Positions 48,379 to 56,067 of a stretch of DNA of 64,000 nt are shown here, one piece after another; positions within the stretch are counted from its first letter, which is position 1, and every line of letters starts with the position of its first letter. The position numbers and the translations under genes were made by a program. The notes under the pieces are model-generated. The model saw only the letters and a list, made by a program, of their open reading frames with translations. It did not search any database and was not told the DNA's origin. This DNA comes from Bacteroidia bacterium (GTDB lineage: Bacteria; Bacteroidota; Bacteroidia; Bacteroidales; Paludibacteraceae): the NCBI GenBank assembly GCA_009930305.1, contig RZYM01000003.1, positions 109,772 to 173,771 on the forward strand, written 5' to 3'.

Positions 48379-49071
48379 TTATATATCTTTAAATAATTCC
48401 ATAAATCTACCATTTTCGCTAAAATCTGGTTTTGCAACTTCTTTCAGGTATTTATCAAAGAAATCTACTTTATTAACCCATTTACCAAAAGTTATATTGT
48501 CATGCTTCCATGTGTATATTAATTTGTCATTAAGTGGATTGAAATCTAAATATAGATATGTATCATTTGTTATCGCCATCTCTTCAACCCATTTCCATGC
48601 ATATTTCCATTTAATAATAAAGCGTCCATCTTTTGCAGAAGAATCAAGAGAGGTTGATATTCTTTTATTCTTCCATGCATCTTCTACATTTACTATCCAT
48701 ATAAGTCTTTGTCCTGTCAGTTCCTTATAAAATCTATTTCGTTCAATAACTGCCCACCCATCAATTCTACATTTTTGAATCTCGATAACAAATCCATTTG
48801 TTTTTATATCTGCTCTATGCTCTCTATTTGCTCCGCAAATTACCTCACAAGCATCATCAATCAATGACCCTTTCCATGCAGCATGCCAATCTGTTTCAGG
48901 CTCGTAACCATTAGGCAAATCAGGCTTATCTCCTATATATTTCCAATATTGTCTGTATTTACCAACACATGCAATAACATCATAGTCTCTAAACCATAAA
49001 TCTTTTCCGATAGCTCCGGAAACTACATCCTTGGCTTTAGTTTTCTTATTATTAAATGATGCATATTTCAT
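48379..49071 (-). CDS. CoiA-like (competence protein/nuclease family) protein
   Basis: From MKYASFNNKKTKAKDV the protein has 230 residues. DIKTNGFVIEIQKCRIDGWAVIERNRFYKELTGQRLIWIVN has the pattern of the CoiA family, in which an E-x-Q-type motif belongs to a restriction-endonuclease-like fold. HADIKTNGFVIEIQ supplies the candidate H/D/E/Q residues. The start at 49119 would place the first 16 codons inside the attC-like element, so I chose 49071. Function is inferred from a partial match only. Confidence 0.65.
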   Translation of the reverse strand: MKYASFNNKKTKAKDVVSGAIGKDLWFRDYDVIACVGKYRQYWKYIGDKPDLPNGYEPETDWHAAWKGSLIDDACEVICGANREHRADIKTNGFVIEIQKCRIDGWAVIERNRFYKELTGQRLIWIVNVEDAWKNKRISTSLDSSAKDGRFIIKWKYAWKWVEEMAITNDTYLYLDFNPLNDKLIYTWKHDNITFGKWVNKVDFFDKYLKEVAKPDFSENGRFMELFKDI

Positions 49072-49091
49072 TGCTGTTCGTTTTTTTACAT

Positions 49092-49135
49092 GGCTGCCAA
49101 CGCCCGAGGCTATGGGCATTTGGCGGTTTGCGGTT
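49092..49135. repeat. attC-like element 8 (short form)
   Basis: Left core GGCTGCCAAC (49092-49101) followed by GCCCGAGGCTATGGGCATTT and a degenerate right core GGTTTGCGG. The left core matches the right core of element 7 exactly in reverse complement. Confidence 0.75.
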
Positions 49136-49140
49136 TCTTT

Positions 49141-49545
49141 TTATTTATGTTTCTTCTCTTTTTTTGTTGGTTTTAGAATAAACAGGAACCCCCCAAATGC
49201 TAAATACAAAACAAAAAAAGTCATTAATATTAAGTATGATTCAAAGTTGTAATTGTCGCTATATTGAATTATACCTTGATAAACTGAAATTCCTAACCGA
49301 ATAAAATAAACAAAATATAAAAACAAGAAAAAAAGCCATCCAATTAAATTATTGTATATAATTTGATATAATAAAATAGCTGTCGGAATTATTAATATAT
49401 AGTAATTCGGTATTCCAATCGAACTATTTACATTCAAATATTTTATCATGTTTGTCAAAAAAAGAATGTCGTAAAGTAATAACATTACAATATAAAATCC
49501 TTTTTGAAATTTACTTGTTTTTAAAAGTATGCCGATTTTCTTCAT
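49141..49545 (-). CDS. Small four-helix membrane protein, possible immunity protein
   Basis: The 134-residue protein has about four hydrophobic segments (GFYIVMLLLYDILFL, IPNYYILIIPTAILLYQIIY, WLFFLFLYFVYFIRL, LILMTFFVLYLAFGGFLFIL) and a Lys-rich C terminus. I do not recognise the family. It starts two bases after the Rhs-like gene in the same cassette. A small membrane protein directly behind a polymorphic-toxin-like gene is often its immunity partner; this is inference. Confidence 0.6.
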   Translation of the reverse strand: MKKIGILLKTSKFQKGFYIVMLLLYDILFLTNMIKYLNVNSSIGIPNYYILIIPTAILLYQIIYNNLIGWLFFLFLYFVYFIRLGISVYQGIIQYSDNYNFESYLILMTFFVLYLAFGGFLFILKPTKKEKKHK

Positions 49546-49547
49546 GA

Positions 49548-50546
49548 TTAAAATGCATTAAATCTCCAACGTCTTATATTAATATGCTTTGCAGTACTAT
49601 AATTGTTAATCACATTGCCTGTGCTTAGATTCTTATAATAATCTGTTTTTGTGAAATAGATTGCGCTTTCAATTGGTTGTCCTGTGTAGAAAGCAGAATT
49701 GGGATTTCCAGCCCCCAAAATACTACTTGCACCAGGTATAATATTCATTGCTCCAGAGTTGCCCTGAACAATACTTGCAATACCATATTTAGGATTAAAA
49801 CTATATAGAACTTGTGTATGGTGTGCATTACCTTCATTATTAACATTCAAAATTATGTCTCCCGATTTTGCATTGTTCATCGTAATACCAGTAGTATTAT
49901 TCGTGTTTTGAAGGTCTCTTGCACCAGTGGTAGTTAATACATCATTTTTAAATGTTGCAACATCTGTGTAATTATCATAACGGGCATCAAAAGTGCCTGA
50001 ACCATTGACTATCGTGACAGGTAAACCATTTTGACTTGCATAATCCACTAATAGAGATAAATCTAAGTCTTCGCATGTGAATTCCTTACCGTCTTTAATA
50101 TATTGTTGCGTCTGAGATTGAACAAAACTTTGATAACCTTGAATATAATCCTTATTCCACTGATTATTTATTGTCCATGCACTATCTCCATTCATATCAA
50201 TAAACCTTACAGGGTTATTTGCAGCATAACAATATGGTGATTGTGAAGAATATTTTTCTGCAAATCTATCTACTGTCAGAAACTTTGATTCTAATGGTTT
50301 TATTGGTAGTGAACGGATTAGTTTGTTATTACTTGAATATAGAGAGAGAGTAAGATTATTTTCATCAAATGAAGCATATTTTACAGAATCTTTCAAATCA
50401 TTATTTAAAATTTGAAAATGACTATCAGGCAACTGTAGCATTTCTTTCTCACTCTGCTCAGGGGCAAAATTATCATAAGGTGTTTGAGCATTTGTGAAAC
50501 CACAGTACAAGACTATAAAAACTAAAACGGATAATAGCTTTTTCAT
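49548..50546 (-). CDS. Rhs-core-like exported protein with a putative papain/NlpC-like C-terminal domain
   Basis: The 332-residue protein has a signal peptide (cleavage after TNAQ, about residue 21). Residues about 85-118 contain FAEKYSSQSPYCYAANNPV and RFIDMNGDS, the hallmark of the Rhs/YD-repeat-associated core that precedes toxic tips. The remaining 210 residues are a variable tip with FTCEDLDLSLLVDYA (candidate Cys) and SGDIILN ... HHTQVLYS (candidate His), reminiscent of NlpC/P60-type amidases. The long repeat region of true Rhs proteins is missing. Confidence 0.65.
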   Translation of the reverse strand: MKKLLSVLVFIVLYCGFTNAQTPYDNFAPEQSEKEMLQLPDSHFQILNNDLKDSVKYASFDENNLTLSLYSSNNKLIRSLPIKPLESKFLTVDRFAEKYSSQSPYCYAANNPVRFIDMNGDSAWTINNQWNKDYIQGYQSFVQSQTQQYIKDGKEFTCEDLDLSLLVDYASQNGLPVTIVNGSGTFDARYDNYTDVATFKNDVLTTTGARDLQNTNNTTGITMNNAKSGDIILNVNNEGNAHHTQVLYSFNPKYGIASIVQGNSGAMNIIPGASSILGAGNPNSAFYTGQPIESAIYFTKTDYYKNLSTGNVINNYSTAKHINIRRWRFNAF

Positions 50547-50564
50547 ATTTGTTGGTTTATTAGG

Positions 50565-51680
50565 TTAATTTTTTTTTCTATAGTCAATTATTGACGAAGC
50601 TTTTTCTCTGTATTGCTCAGTCGTTATAGTCGAATATCCGATTTTCGTGATATACTTATTCGTTGTATCCATTTGATAAAACAAATTTTCAAGTTGTGGA
50701 TTGTCTACTATTTGACGGTAATTGTTCATCCCTAATTTTGCCATCTTTTTATCCAACTGATATTTCAAGTCTCCAAATTTCCAATTTTGTAATTGGCTAA
50801 CAGGAAAATATCTCAATCCAAGTTTGTAGCACTTCCTAACAAAATCATTGGAGTAGATGCCTGTTTTACTTTCATAAATATTCAGCAAATCATAAAGGCA
50901 AAGAGCTATTGACTCTTTCTCTGAGAGCCCCTTCATGAACAATCCGCTTTCAATCGCCTGCTCGGAGACATTAAATGACTCCATAATAAAGCTTGATCGT
51001 GAGAAAGTACCTGAAGTCAATTCCAAATTCCACCACTTGCCATTTTCGTCTTTATGTTTAACATATACATGCATAGGAGCTAACGCCAAGCATGCTTCCA
51101 CTTTCATATCGTTTGCTAGAATTTTGTACATATACGGTAATGAATGGCAATTCCCTTTCTTTGTTTTGAGTAAGCGTGTAACCATTCCAGCTTCTTGACC
51201 TCCGTCTTTCACAAATGTTTCATAATCATATTTATACGGGCAATTGTTGTTCTCTGCAATACTATCGGTCATAAAAGTAAAAATTGCATAGTTGCCTGCA
51301 GTTCTTTGACTTTGCAATCGTCTATCTACAATTACTCTATCCAAAACTTGCTTGATGCGCTTCAACTCTTTATCATAATCATTCCAGCTCAACTTTCCAC
51401 CGTAATATGCATTTTCAACAAGAAAAACTGCTTTTTTAAAACTGATCGGTTCTTTTCCTATTAGCATATTATTCAATCGATTATATACACGTTCAAAAAG
51501 ATAATGATTCTTGTATTGGGTCGTATCATTTTCATTTACATACGATTGAAATACTTCAGTCTGTCTAATGTTGGGATCATCATTATGTCGAACAGACTGC
51601 TTTTTTATAGCTGTTTGTGCTGATACCGACATTACAATAATCGTAAACGACAAAACAACCATCACAAACACTCTCATCAT
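50565..51680 (-). CDS. Transglutaminase-like exported protein
   Basis: The 371-residue protein has a signal peptide (cleavage after VSAQ, about residue 22). TRLLKTKKGNCHSLPYMYKI and MHVYVKHKDENGKWWNLEL contain the Cys and His of a transglutaminase/cysteine protease-like domain (about residues 165-230), followed by a helical C-terminal region. Family members act as proteases or are inactive scaffolds. It is the first gene of a three-gene cassette with the Rhs-like and small membrane proteins. Confidence 0.72.
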   Translation of the reverse strand: MMRVFVMVVLSFTIIVMSVSAQTAIKKQSVRHNDDPNIRQTEVFQSYVNENDTTQYKNHYLFERVYNRLNNMLIGKEPISFKKAVFLVENAYYGGKLSWNDYDKELKRIKQVLDRVIVDRRLQSQRTAGNYAIFTFMTDSIAENNNCPYKYDYETFVKDGGQEAGMVTRLLKTKKGNCHSLPYMYKILANDMKVEACLALAPMHVYVKHKDENGKWWNLELTSGTFSRSSFIMESFNVSEQAIESGLFMKGLSEKESIALCLYDLLNIYESKTGIYSNDFVRKCYKLGLRYFPVSQLQNWKFGDLKYQLDKKMAKLGMNNYRQIVDNPQLENLFYQMDTTNKYITKIGYSTITTEQYREKASSIIDYRKKN

Positions 51681-51755
51681 ATATTAATCTGATATATTTT
51701 ATTTCTTAATTTTACAAAAACAGCAAAAATATTTAAATACTGGTTCTAATATGAA

Positions 51756-51887
51756 GCATAACGGACGGCGGTATAAAAAGTTGACGATTGCAGGCGAGTA
51801 GCTTCTCAACATATCACTAATGCTCGTGCGGGTTACAAAGTTTGAATTTTGGAATTACACCGCCATTTCTTATAGCTTGTGTTAGGT
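51756..51887. repeat. attC-like element 9 (132 bp)
   Basis: Left core GCATAAC (51756-51762), inner arms GGCGGT and ACCGCC, right core GTTAGGT (51881-51887), which matches the integron consensus GTTRRRY. The stop codon of the next gene begins at the next base (51888). Confidence 0.82.
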
Positions 51888-52895
51888 TCAGGTGATTGTC
51901 TTCCTTATTTGTTCTTCGAGTTGTTTTATTCTGTCTATCAATTTGTTAAACATCAAAGAATCTCCATAAATCATCGTGTTTTGCATTGTTTCGTAATCTT
52001 GTCGCCAATCATCAATCACTTGTTCGGGTGGGACGAGACAAATATTTGAACGAATATCTTGTGAGTAATCAACGCCGTTGATATGCGTGAATTTTTCTCG
52101 ATGGTGGCGTATCGTATCCCAAAGTTCGTTGTTGGAAATTGCTTTTATGGCAAAATCTTTGTCCATCATTTTTTCCAAATCGTACAAATGACGGCTTTTT
52201 CTGTTTGCATGCATTAGTCCGTCATTAGTAAAAATTTCGTGCAACAAAAACGCCTTCTCAATAAATGTCTTCTCGGGAACTGCTGTGATAATCTGCGAAT
52301 TTACAAGCGAAGTTTCAATTTGTATATTCTCGGAAATCATACTTTTTACTTCGCTTTTTTCGATCGGTTCAATCAAAGAACGTGCGCCAATTTCCAATAC
52401 AATTTCTGAACTGACATAAGGCAAATTGTCAAACAATGACTGATAACGAATATATATTTTTCGAGGTTCGGGGTGGGTTTTATCGCCCTCTCCATCGGGT
52501 TGCGATTCAATGCTGCAAAGATTTTGCAAATCGTATTTTTCAATGGCATTTTGCAGTTCTGAACAAAAAGTTTCTTTTACAAATAAAGAAGATTGTTTGC
52601 GAAGTTTTTTAATTTGCTTAACAGTTAAATCGCCCTGTAAATCAAATAATTTTCTATCAATAGCCAAATCAATATCTTCCGAAAATCGCTCAATTACATT
52701 CCAAACTTTACTCAACGAAGTTCCACCCTTGAAAACTAATTTATCGGCAAAAGGCAATGAAAAAATCAGTTGTAAAATAGTAGTAACCCACAAATCCTTT
52801 TCAACGATTTGCGGGTATAAGTCATTTACGTTTGCACTTGTTTGTTCGATAACAAGTTTGCGTTGCTCTTCCGTAAATTTGAAAAAATTATTCAT
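51888..52895 (-). CDS. AbiEii-type nucleotidyltransferase toxin
   Basis: The 335-residue protein has the AbiEii/AbiGii toxin pattern: VFKGGTSLSKVWNVIERFSE (about residues 55-75) followed by DIDLAID, the G-[GS]-x-S ... DxD nucleotidyltransferase motif. The family adds nucleotides to tRNA or other targets and causes abortive infection or growth arrest. It overlaps the antitoxin-like gene by eight bases, the normal order of type IV AbiE pairs. Confidence 0.88.
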   Translation of the reverse strand: MNNFFKFTEEQRKLVIEQTSANVNDLYPQIVEKDLWVTTILQLIFSLPFADKLVFKGGTSLSKVWNVIERFSEDIDLAIDRKLFDLQGDLTVKQIKKLRKQSSLFVKETFCSELQNAIEKYDLQNLCSIESQPDGEGDKTHPEPRKIYIRYQSLFDNLPYVSSEIVLEIGARSLIEPIEKSEVKSMISENIQIETSLVNSQIITAVPEKTFIEKAFLLHEIFTNDGLMHANRKSRHLYDLEKMMDKDFAIKAISNNELWDTIRHHREKFTHINGVDYSQDIRSNICLVPPEQVIDDWRQDYETMQNTMIYGDSLMFNKLIDRIKQLEEQIRKTIT

Positions 52896-53496
52896 ATAGT
52901 TTGATTATCAGATTCTTAATCCACGCCGGCATTAGTTCTACGTCTTGCAAAATTTCTTCTTTTGGGGCTTGTTGCAATATATATTTTAACCTATCCATAT
53001 GTTCCTGCGTTACCCTTTCTTTCGTGATTTCTTTTAATGCAAAAACGATTAACATTGCCAAATCGCTTTTGAAAGAAAGATTTTTGGGCACGGTACGTTT
53101 AAATAAAATTCCCTTCCCTTTTCCAACTTTTATCCTGCGTGGCGAACCATCTGTCAAATAAACAGCGTTAGCTGGCACTTGCGTAGAAAGCCCCAAGCGA
53201 TTGAGTGCATAAATTCCTGTGGGTACAATTCTCGCTTTGTCTTTTTTTGCAATGGCTTTTGCAATGGTGTTTATGGACGGATACAATATACCTAATCCCA
53301 ATTCTTTATCTATTTTCGGATACAAATAAATCCCCTCTGCAAGACGCAAAATCAAGCCGCTTTTGCACAAGCGCGATAAAGTGTGTCGAACGGCAATATT
53401 TGTGCCGAAAGCCGAAAAATCGGAGGAGAAAAGTATCTTTCCTCTTCCTTTTTTCTTTATCAAACTTTCTATTTGACTATGAGTTGATTCTGTCAT
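52888..53496 (-). CDS. AbiEi-like (DUF6088) antitoxin
   Basis: The 202-residue protein begins with a winged-helix region (residues about 1-65: GRGKILFSSDFSAF, IAVRHTLSRLCKSGLILRLA, EGIYLYP) and continues with RIVPTGIYALNRLGLSTQVP and YLTDGSPRRIKVGKGKGILF, the DUF6088 pattern. Such proteins are the antitoxins of AbiEii toxins and repress their own operon. An inverted repeat with half-site TTTGGCA lies between promoter and start. Confidence 0.86.
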   Translation of the reverse strand: MTESTHSQIESLIKKKGRGKILFSSDFSAFGTNIAVRHTLSRLCKSGLILRLAEGIYLYPKIDKELGLGILYPSINTIAKAIAKKDKARIVPTGIYALNRLGLSTQVPANAVYLTDGSPRRIKVGKGKGILFKRTVPKNLSFKSDLAMLIVFALKEITKERVTQEHMDRLKYILQQAPKEEILQDVELMPAWIKNLIIKLYE

Positions 53497-53512
53497 ATTT
53501 TTTTTGTTCTAC

Positions 53513-53545
53513 TTTGGCATAATTTTATGATAAATGTGTGCCAAA
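53513..53545 (-). promoter_or_regulatory. Candidate operator of the AbiE pair (TTTGGCA inverted repeat)
   Basis: TTTGGCA (53513-53519) and TGCCAAA (53539-53545) form an inverted repeat with a 19-base spacer, placed where transcription should start. A third half-site, TTTGGCA, is at 53593-53599, upstream of the promoter box. AbiEi-family antitoxins are known to bind inverted repeats in their own promoters. Confidence 0.6.
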
Positions 53546-53554
53546 ATTACTTTG

Positions 53555-53562
53555 CAAAAGTA
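53555..53562 (-). promoter_or_regulatory. -7 promoter box of the AbiE pair (TACTTTTG)
   Basis: The minus strand reads TACTTTTG 58 bases before the antitoxin ATG, so this cassette carries its own promoter. Confidence 0.6.
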
Positions 53563-53632
53563 CAACTAATTTTTGAAATGGCAACAGATTAATTTGGCAA
53601 ACTAAATCTACGCCGCTTGTCGCCCGCCACTT

Positions 53633-53677
53633 GCACTCAACGACCGAGGCTATGGGAATTCGCGGTCGTTATGCACA
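53633..53677. repeat. attC-like element 10 (short form)
   Basis: A clean small palindrome: AACGACCG (53639-53646) pairs perfectly with CGGTCGTT (53663-53670) around AGGCTATGGGAATTCG. It shows the arm layout most simply. Confidence 0.8.
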
Positions 53678-53682
53678 GTAAT

Positions 53683-54246
53683 TTATTCGTTCAATGTTAT
53701 TTCAAAGTCTTTCTGTGGCATAAATTCTGTTTTGGACCACAAATATAGTTTTTTATCGTTGATAATTTTAACTGTGTCTGGCTGATAAGTGAATGACTTT
53801 ATCTTTAATCCTTTTTCTGTAGATAATGAATAAACAGCTTTGTTCAATGGTTTTCCCCACGATTGAGTTGAGGTTATGATATATTTATTTGTATAAGATT
53901 TCTTTTGACGATAAAATATATTTAAGTCAACTGTGTCATTAGCAGGAACAGTTATTTTGAAAAGTATAGAACTTCTTAGTTTAGTAAAACTCAGGTTGCT
54001 TAAAGTATTCAAATTAATAACCCTTATAGAGTCAATCGAATTAGTTTCATTCGCAAAGGGGAAGATAATTTGTTGCGTTTCAGGTTTATTGTTTGTGTTT
54101 GAAAATGAAAATATCCCATTTATTGTAAAATAGTCATTTTCCAAGGAAAAGTCTATATGCTCCTCAAAAAAGGATATTTTTGTTTGAGCTTCTGTGACGA
54201 ATACAAACAAATAAATGACAATAATTACAGATAAAAATCTTCTCAT
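53683..54246 (-). CDS. Exported protein of unknown function, 187 residues
   Basis: The protein has a signal peptide (cleavage after VTEAQ, about residue 21). The rest is beta-rich, starting FFEEHIDFSLENDYFTINGI then FSFSN, and lacks cysteines; a repeated strand pattern (VPANDTVDLNIFYRQK) suggests one or two Ig-like sheets. I do not recognise the family. It overlaps the upstream T9SS gene by one base and shares its cassette. Confidence 0.7.
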   Translation of the reverse strand: MRRFLSVIIVIYLFVFVTEAQTKISFFEEHIDFSLENDYFTINGIFSFSNTNNKPETQQIIFPFANETNSIDSIRVINLNTLSNLSFTKLRSSILFKITVPANDTVDLNIFYRQKKSYTNKYIITSTQSWGKPLNKAVYSLSTEKGLKIKSFTYQPDTVKIINDKKLYLWSKTEFMPQKDFEITLNE

Positions 54247-55292
54247 TAGTACGCAATAATTACTTTTAAATTTGCATAGTTTTTATTATTCACAAAGAGT
54301 CTGACAGTGTAATTACCAGCTTGCAATTTGTGCTGAAGATTAATTTTCCCTTTACTTTCATTAATATTATGTCTCTCAATCATTTGTCCGCTCATATTGA
54401 AAAGCTCAATATAACTGTTTGAGGATTTCACAGGAATAGCAACTTCATAATTAAATGAAGATTCTTTAATCGGATCTGGAGTAATTTTAAAAATATTTTC
54501 TTGATTACTTTTTATGCTCTCAACAGAAGATGTACTATAATAAATGTGAAAATCAACAGTCACAATTGTATCTGGTTCTGTAGTAAAAGTAACTGGTGTC
54601 ACCATCACATAATATTTTGAAGAAATTTCAGAATTCGCTGTGTAATAGTATAATTTGTCAATATTATGTTTTGCGGAAGTTATTCTTGCTGAATAATTTC
54701 CACTTTCATCGAATTTAAAATTATATAAGCCATCTCCTGCTAACAAAGTATACGCTGACAGAAAATTATTAGGATCATAAATTTTACCTTTAATTGTTCC
54801 AAACATTCCAATGGTATCATTCTCCATTCCGATTGTAGGAGATTTATCTTTAGTGTAATTTTCTCCAATTAAAGCAATTGATTGTCCTGCTCTCAAAGGA
54901 TTTATAGTTGAAGTCGTCAGGTCTCCAAATACTAAATTCGGGTAAAGTGGATCAGTATAATAATTTATTGAAACAGAAATACTGTCTCTTAATGGATTAA
55001 TACTCAAATTTGAAATCAAGCTATCATTTCTTACTTCCAATATGTTAGTTTGACTAACAATATCTCCATAAAAGTGCTTCAACTCCGAAGTGCCTGATAA
55101 AGATTCGATGTAAATTTTTTCAATATATTCAACAGACATAATATCTGGAAAAAACTTCAATTCAATCACCCAATTACCATTCGAGTCAAATGTCAATTCT
55201 GATATTGCTGCATTGCTCGGTGGAACAATAGGATTAGCATTTAAAAATTGTGTTGCTAAGATTATTAACCCTAATACTATAATTTTCTTCAT
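54246..55292 (-). CDS. Exported protein with a T9SS type A sorting domain
   Basis: From MKKIIVLGLIILATQFLNAN the protein has 348 residues with a signal peptide. The middle part has beta domains, one resembling a carboxypeptidase-regulatory fold (GTIKGKIYDPNNFLSAYTLL, GLYNFKFDESGNYS). The last 80 residues (FKITPDPIKESSFNYEVAIP, IELFNMSGQMI, LQAGNYTVRLFVNNKNYANL) form a T9SS sorting domain. The codons before 55292 run into the attC-like core (GTTAGGCGC at 55323-55315), so the inner ATG is preferred. Confidence 0.8.
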   Translation of the reverse strand: MKKIIVLGLIILATQFLNANPIVPPSNAAISELTFDSNGNWVIELKFFPDIMSVEYIEKIYIESLSGTSELKHFYGDIVSQTNILEVRNDSLISNLSINPLRDSISVSINYYTDPLYPNLVFGDLTTSTINPLRAGQSIALIGENYTKDKSPTIGMENDTIGMFGTIKGKIYDPNNFLSAYTLLAGDGLYNFKFDESGNYSARITSAKHNIDKLYYYTANSEISSKYYVMVTPVTFTTEPDTIVTVDFHIYYSTSSVESIKSNQENIFKITPDPIKESSFNYEVAIPVKSSNSYIELFNMSGQMIERHNINESKGKINLQHKLQAGNYTVRLFVNNKNYANLKVIIAY

Positions 55293-55314
55293 AATTGTCA
55301 GATTTTTTACCATT

Positions 55315-55449
55315 GCGCCTAACGGTTGCGTGTATGAAACATTGGGGATTGCGGGCTTCGTACCTATCCGCCGACATAAACGCCGATGCGGGGCAGAACG
55401 CTTGATTTAACCACTGAACCGACACTTTTGGGTAAGTACTATTATGGGC
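55315..55449. repeat. attC-like element 11 (135 bp)
   Basis: Left core GCGCCTAAC (55315-55323) is the textbook RYYYAAC core. The interior GGGGATTGCGGGCTT is shared with element 3. Right core ATTATGGGC (55441-55449). Confidence 0.82.
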
Positions 55450-55453
55450 TAGT

Positions 55454-55726
55454 TTACATTTTCAACAAATCATTTTTTTTTGCATTAAATTCGTCCTCAG
55501 ATAAAATTCCTTTTTCTTTTAATTCAGATAATTCAATCAATTGTTGAATGGTAGATTTTTCTGTTTTGTTTGACATAATAAGCCCAACGATTGAATAAGG
55601 AATTGCATAAAGCATTCCTAACATACCCCATCCTGCTGCTTCGTCATTCAGGCTATTTCTAAATGCTAAAACACAAATAAGACTTAGGCTAAACCAAACA
55701 ATACCGATAATTGACATTACTTTCAT
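55454..55726 (-). CDS. Small membrane protein with C-terminal SHOCT domain
   Basis: The 90-residue protein has two membrane segments (about residues 3-22 and 33-52) and ends with LIELSELKEKGILSEDEFNA then KKNDLL, a SHOCT (short C-terminal) domain. SHOCT domains occur in many bacterial proteins and are thought to mediate oligomerisation. It is alone in its cassette, followed upstream by a gene-free stretch. Confidence 0.82.
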   Translation of the reverse strand: MKVMSIIGIVWFSLSLICVLAFRNSLNDEAAGWGMLGMLYAIPYSIVGLIMSNKTEKSTIQQLIELSELKEKGILSEDEFNAKKNDLLKM

Positions 55727-55934
55727 GATTTTTCTTTTTTTGTTTTCCTACTCGTATGGCTTTTCGGTGCCGCCCCGTTTTTATATGGTCGCAGATCTCC
55801 AATTTTTAAATTTTTACTTTTTTCTTGTTTCTGGAAAATTAATTCCAAGGGTCAGTTCTTACAAACTGTCAAACTTCAATGTCCGTGATTCTCTTGGTTG
55901 TGTCATTCAGCTGTGTAGCTGTCTTTGTACACTT
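55727..55934. other. Gene-free stretch within a cassette
   Basis: No convincing gene on either strand. A segment near 55762-55808 (CTCGTATGGCTTTTCGGTGC then CGCCCCG) looks like a worn cassette element, so 55808-55934 may be the remains of a cassette whose gene is lost. Confidence 0.4.
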
Positions 55935-56067
55935 GGCGATAATGGTTGAGTGTATGAAACGTTTGTCATTTCGGAGCACTTTCCTGTCAAGTTAAAAGCA
56001 CATTTGATATTAGCCAAAATGCTTGATAATGCACTAATTGTCAAATATTTTATACACATTGTTAGTA
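55935..56067. repeat. attC-like element 12 (133 bp)
   Basis: Left core GGCGATAAT (55935-55943) with TGTATGAAACG following; right core GTTAGTA (56061-56067) preceded by TTTTATACACATT. The stop codon of mcrC lies in the right core. The left core shares ATAAT with the unusual right core of element 11 (ATTATGGGC). Confidence 0.75.

Noticed and set aside
55725..55949. A 74-codon frame on the plus strand in the gap after the SHOCT gene.
   Set aside because: Opposite orientation to every other cassette gene, low-complexity start, no recognisable domain, and it runs into the attC-like element.
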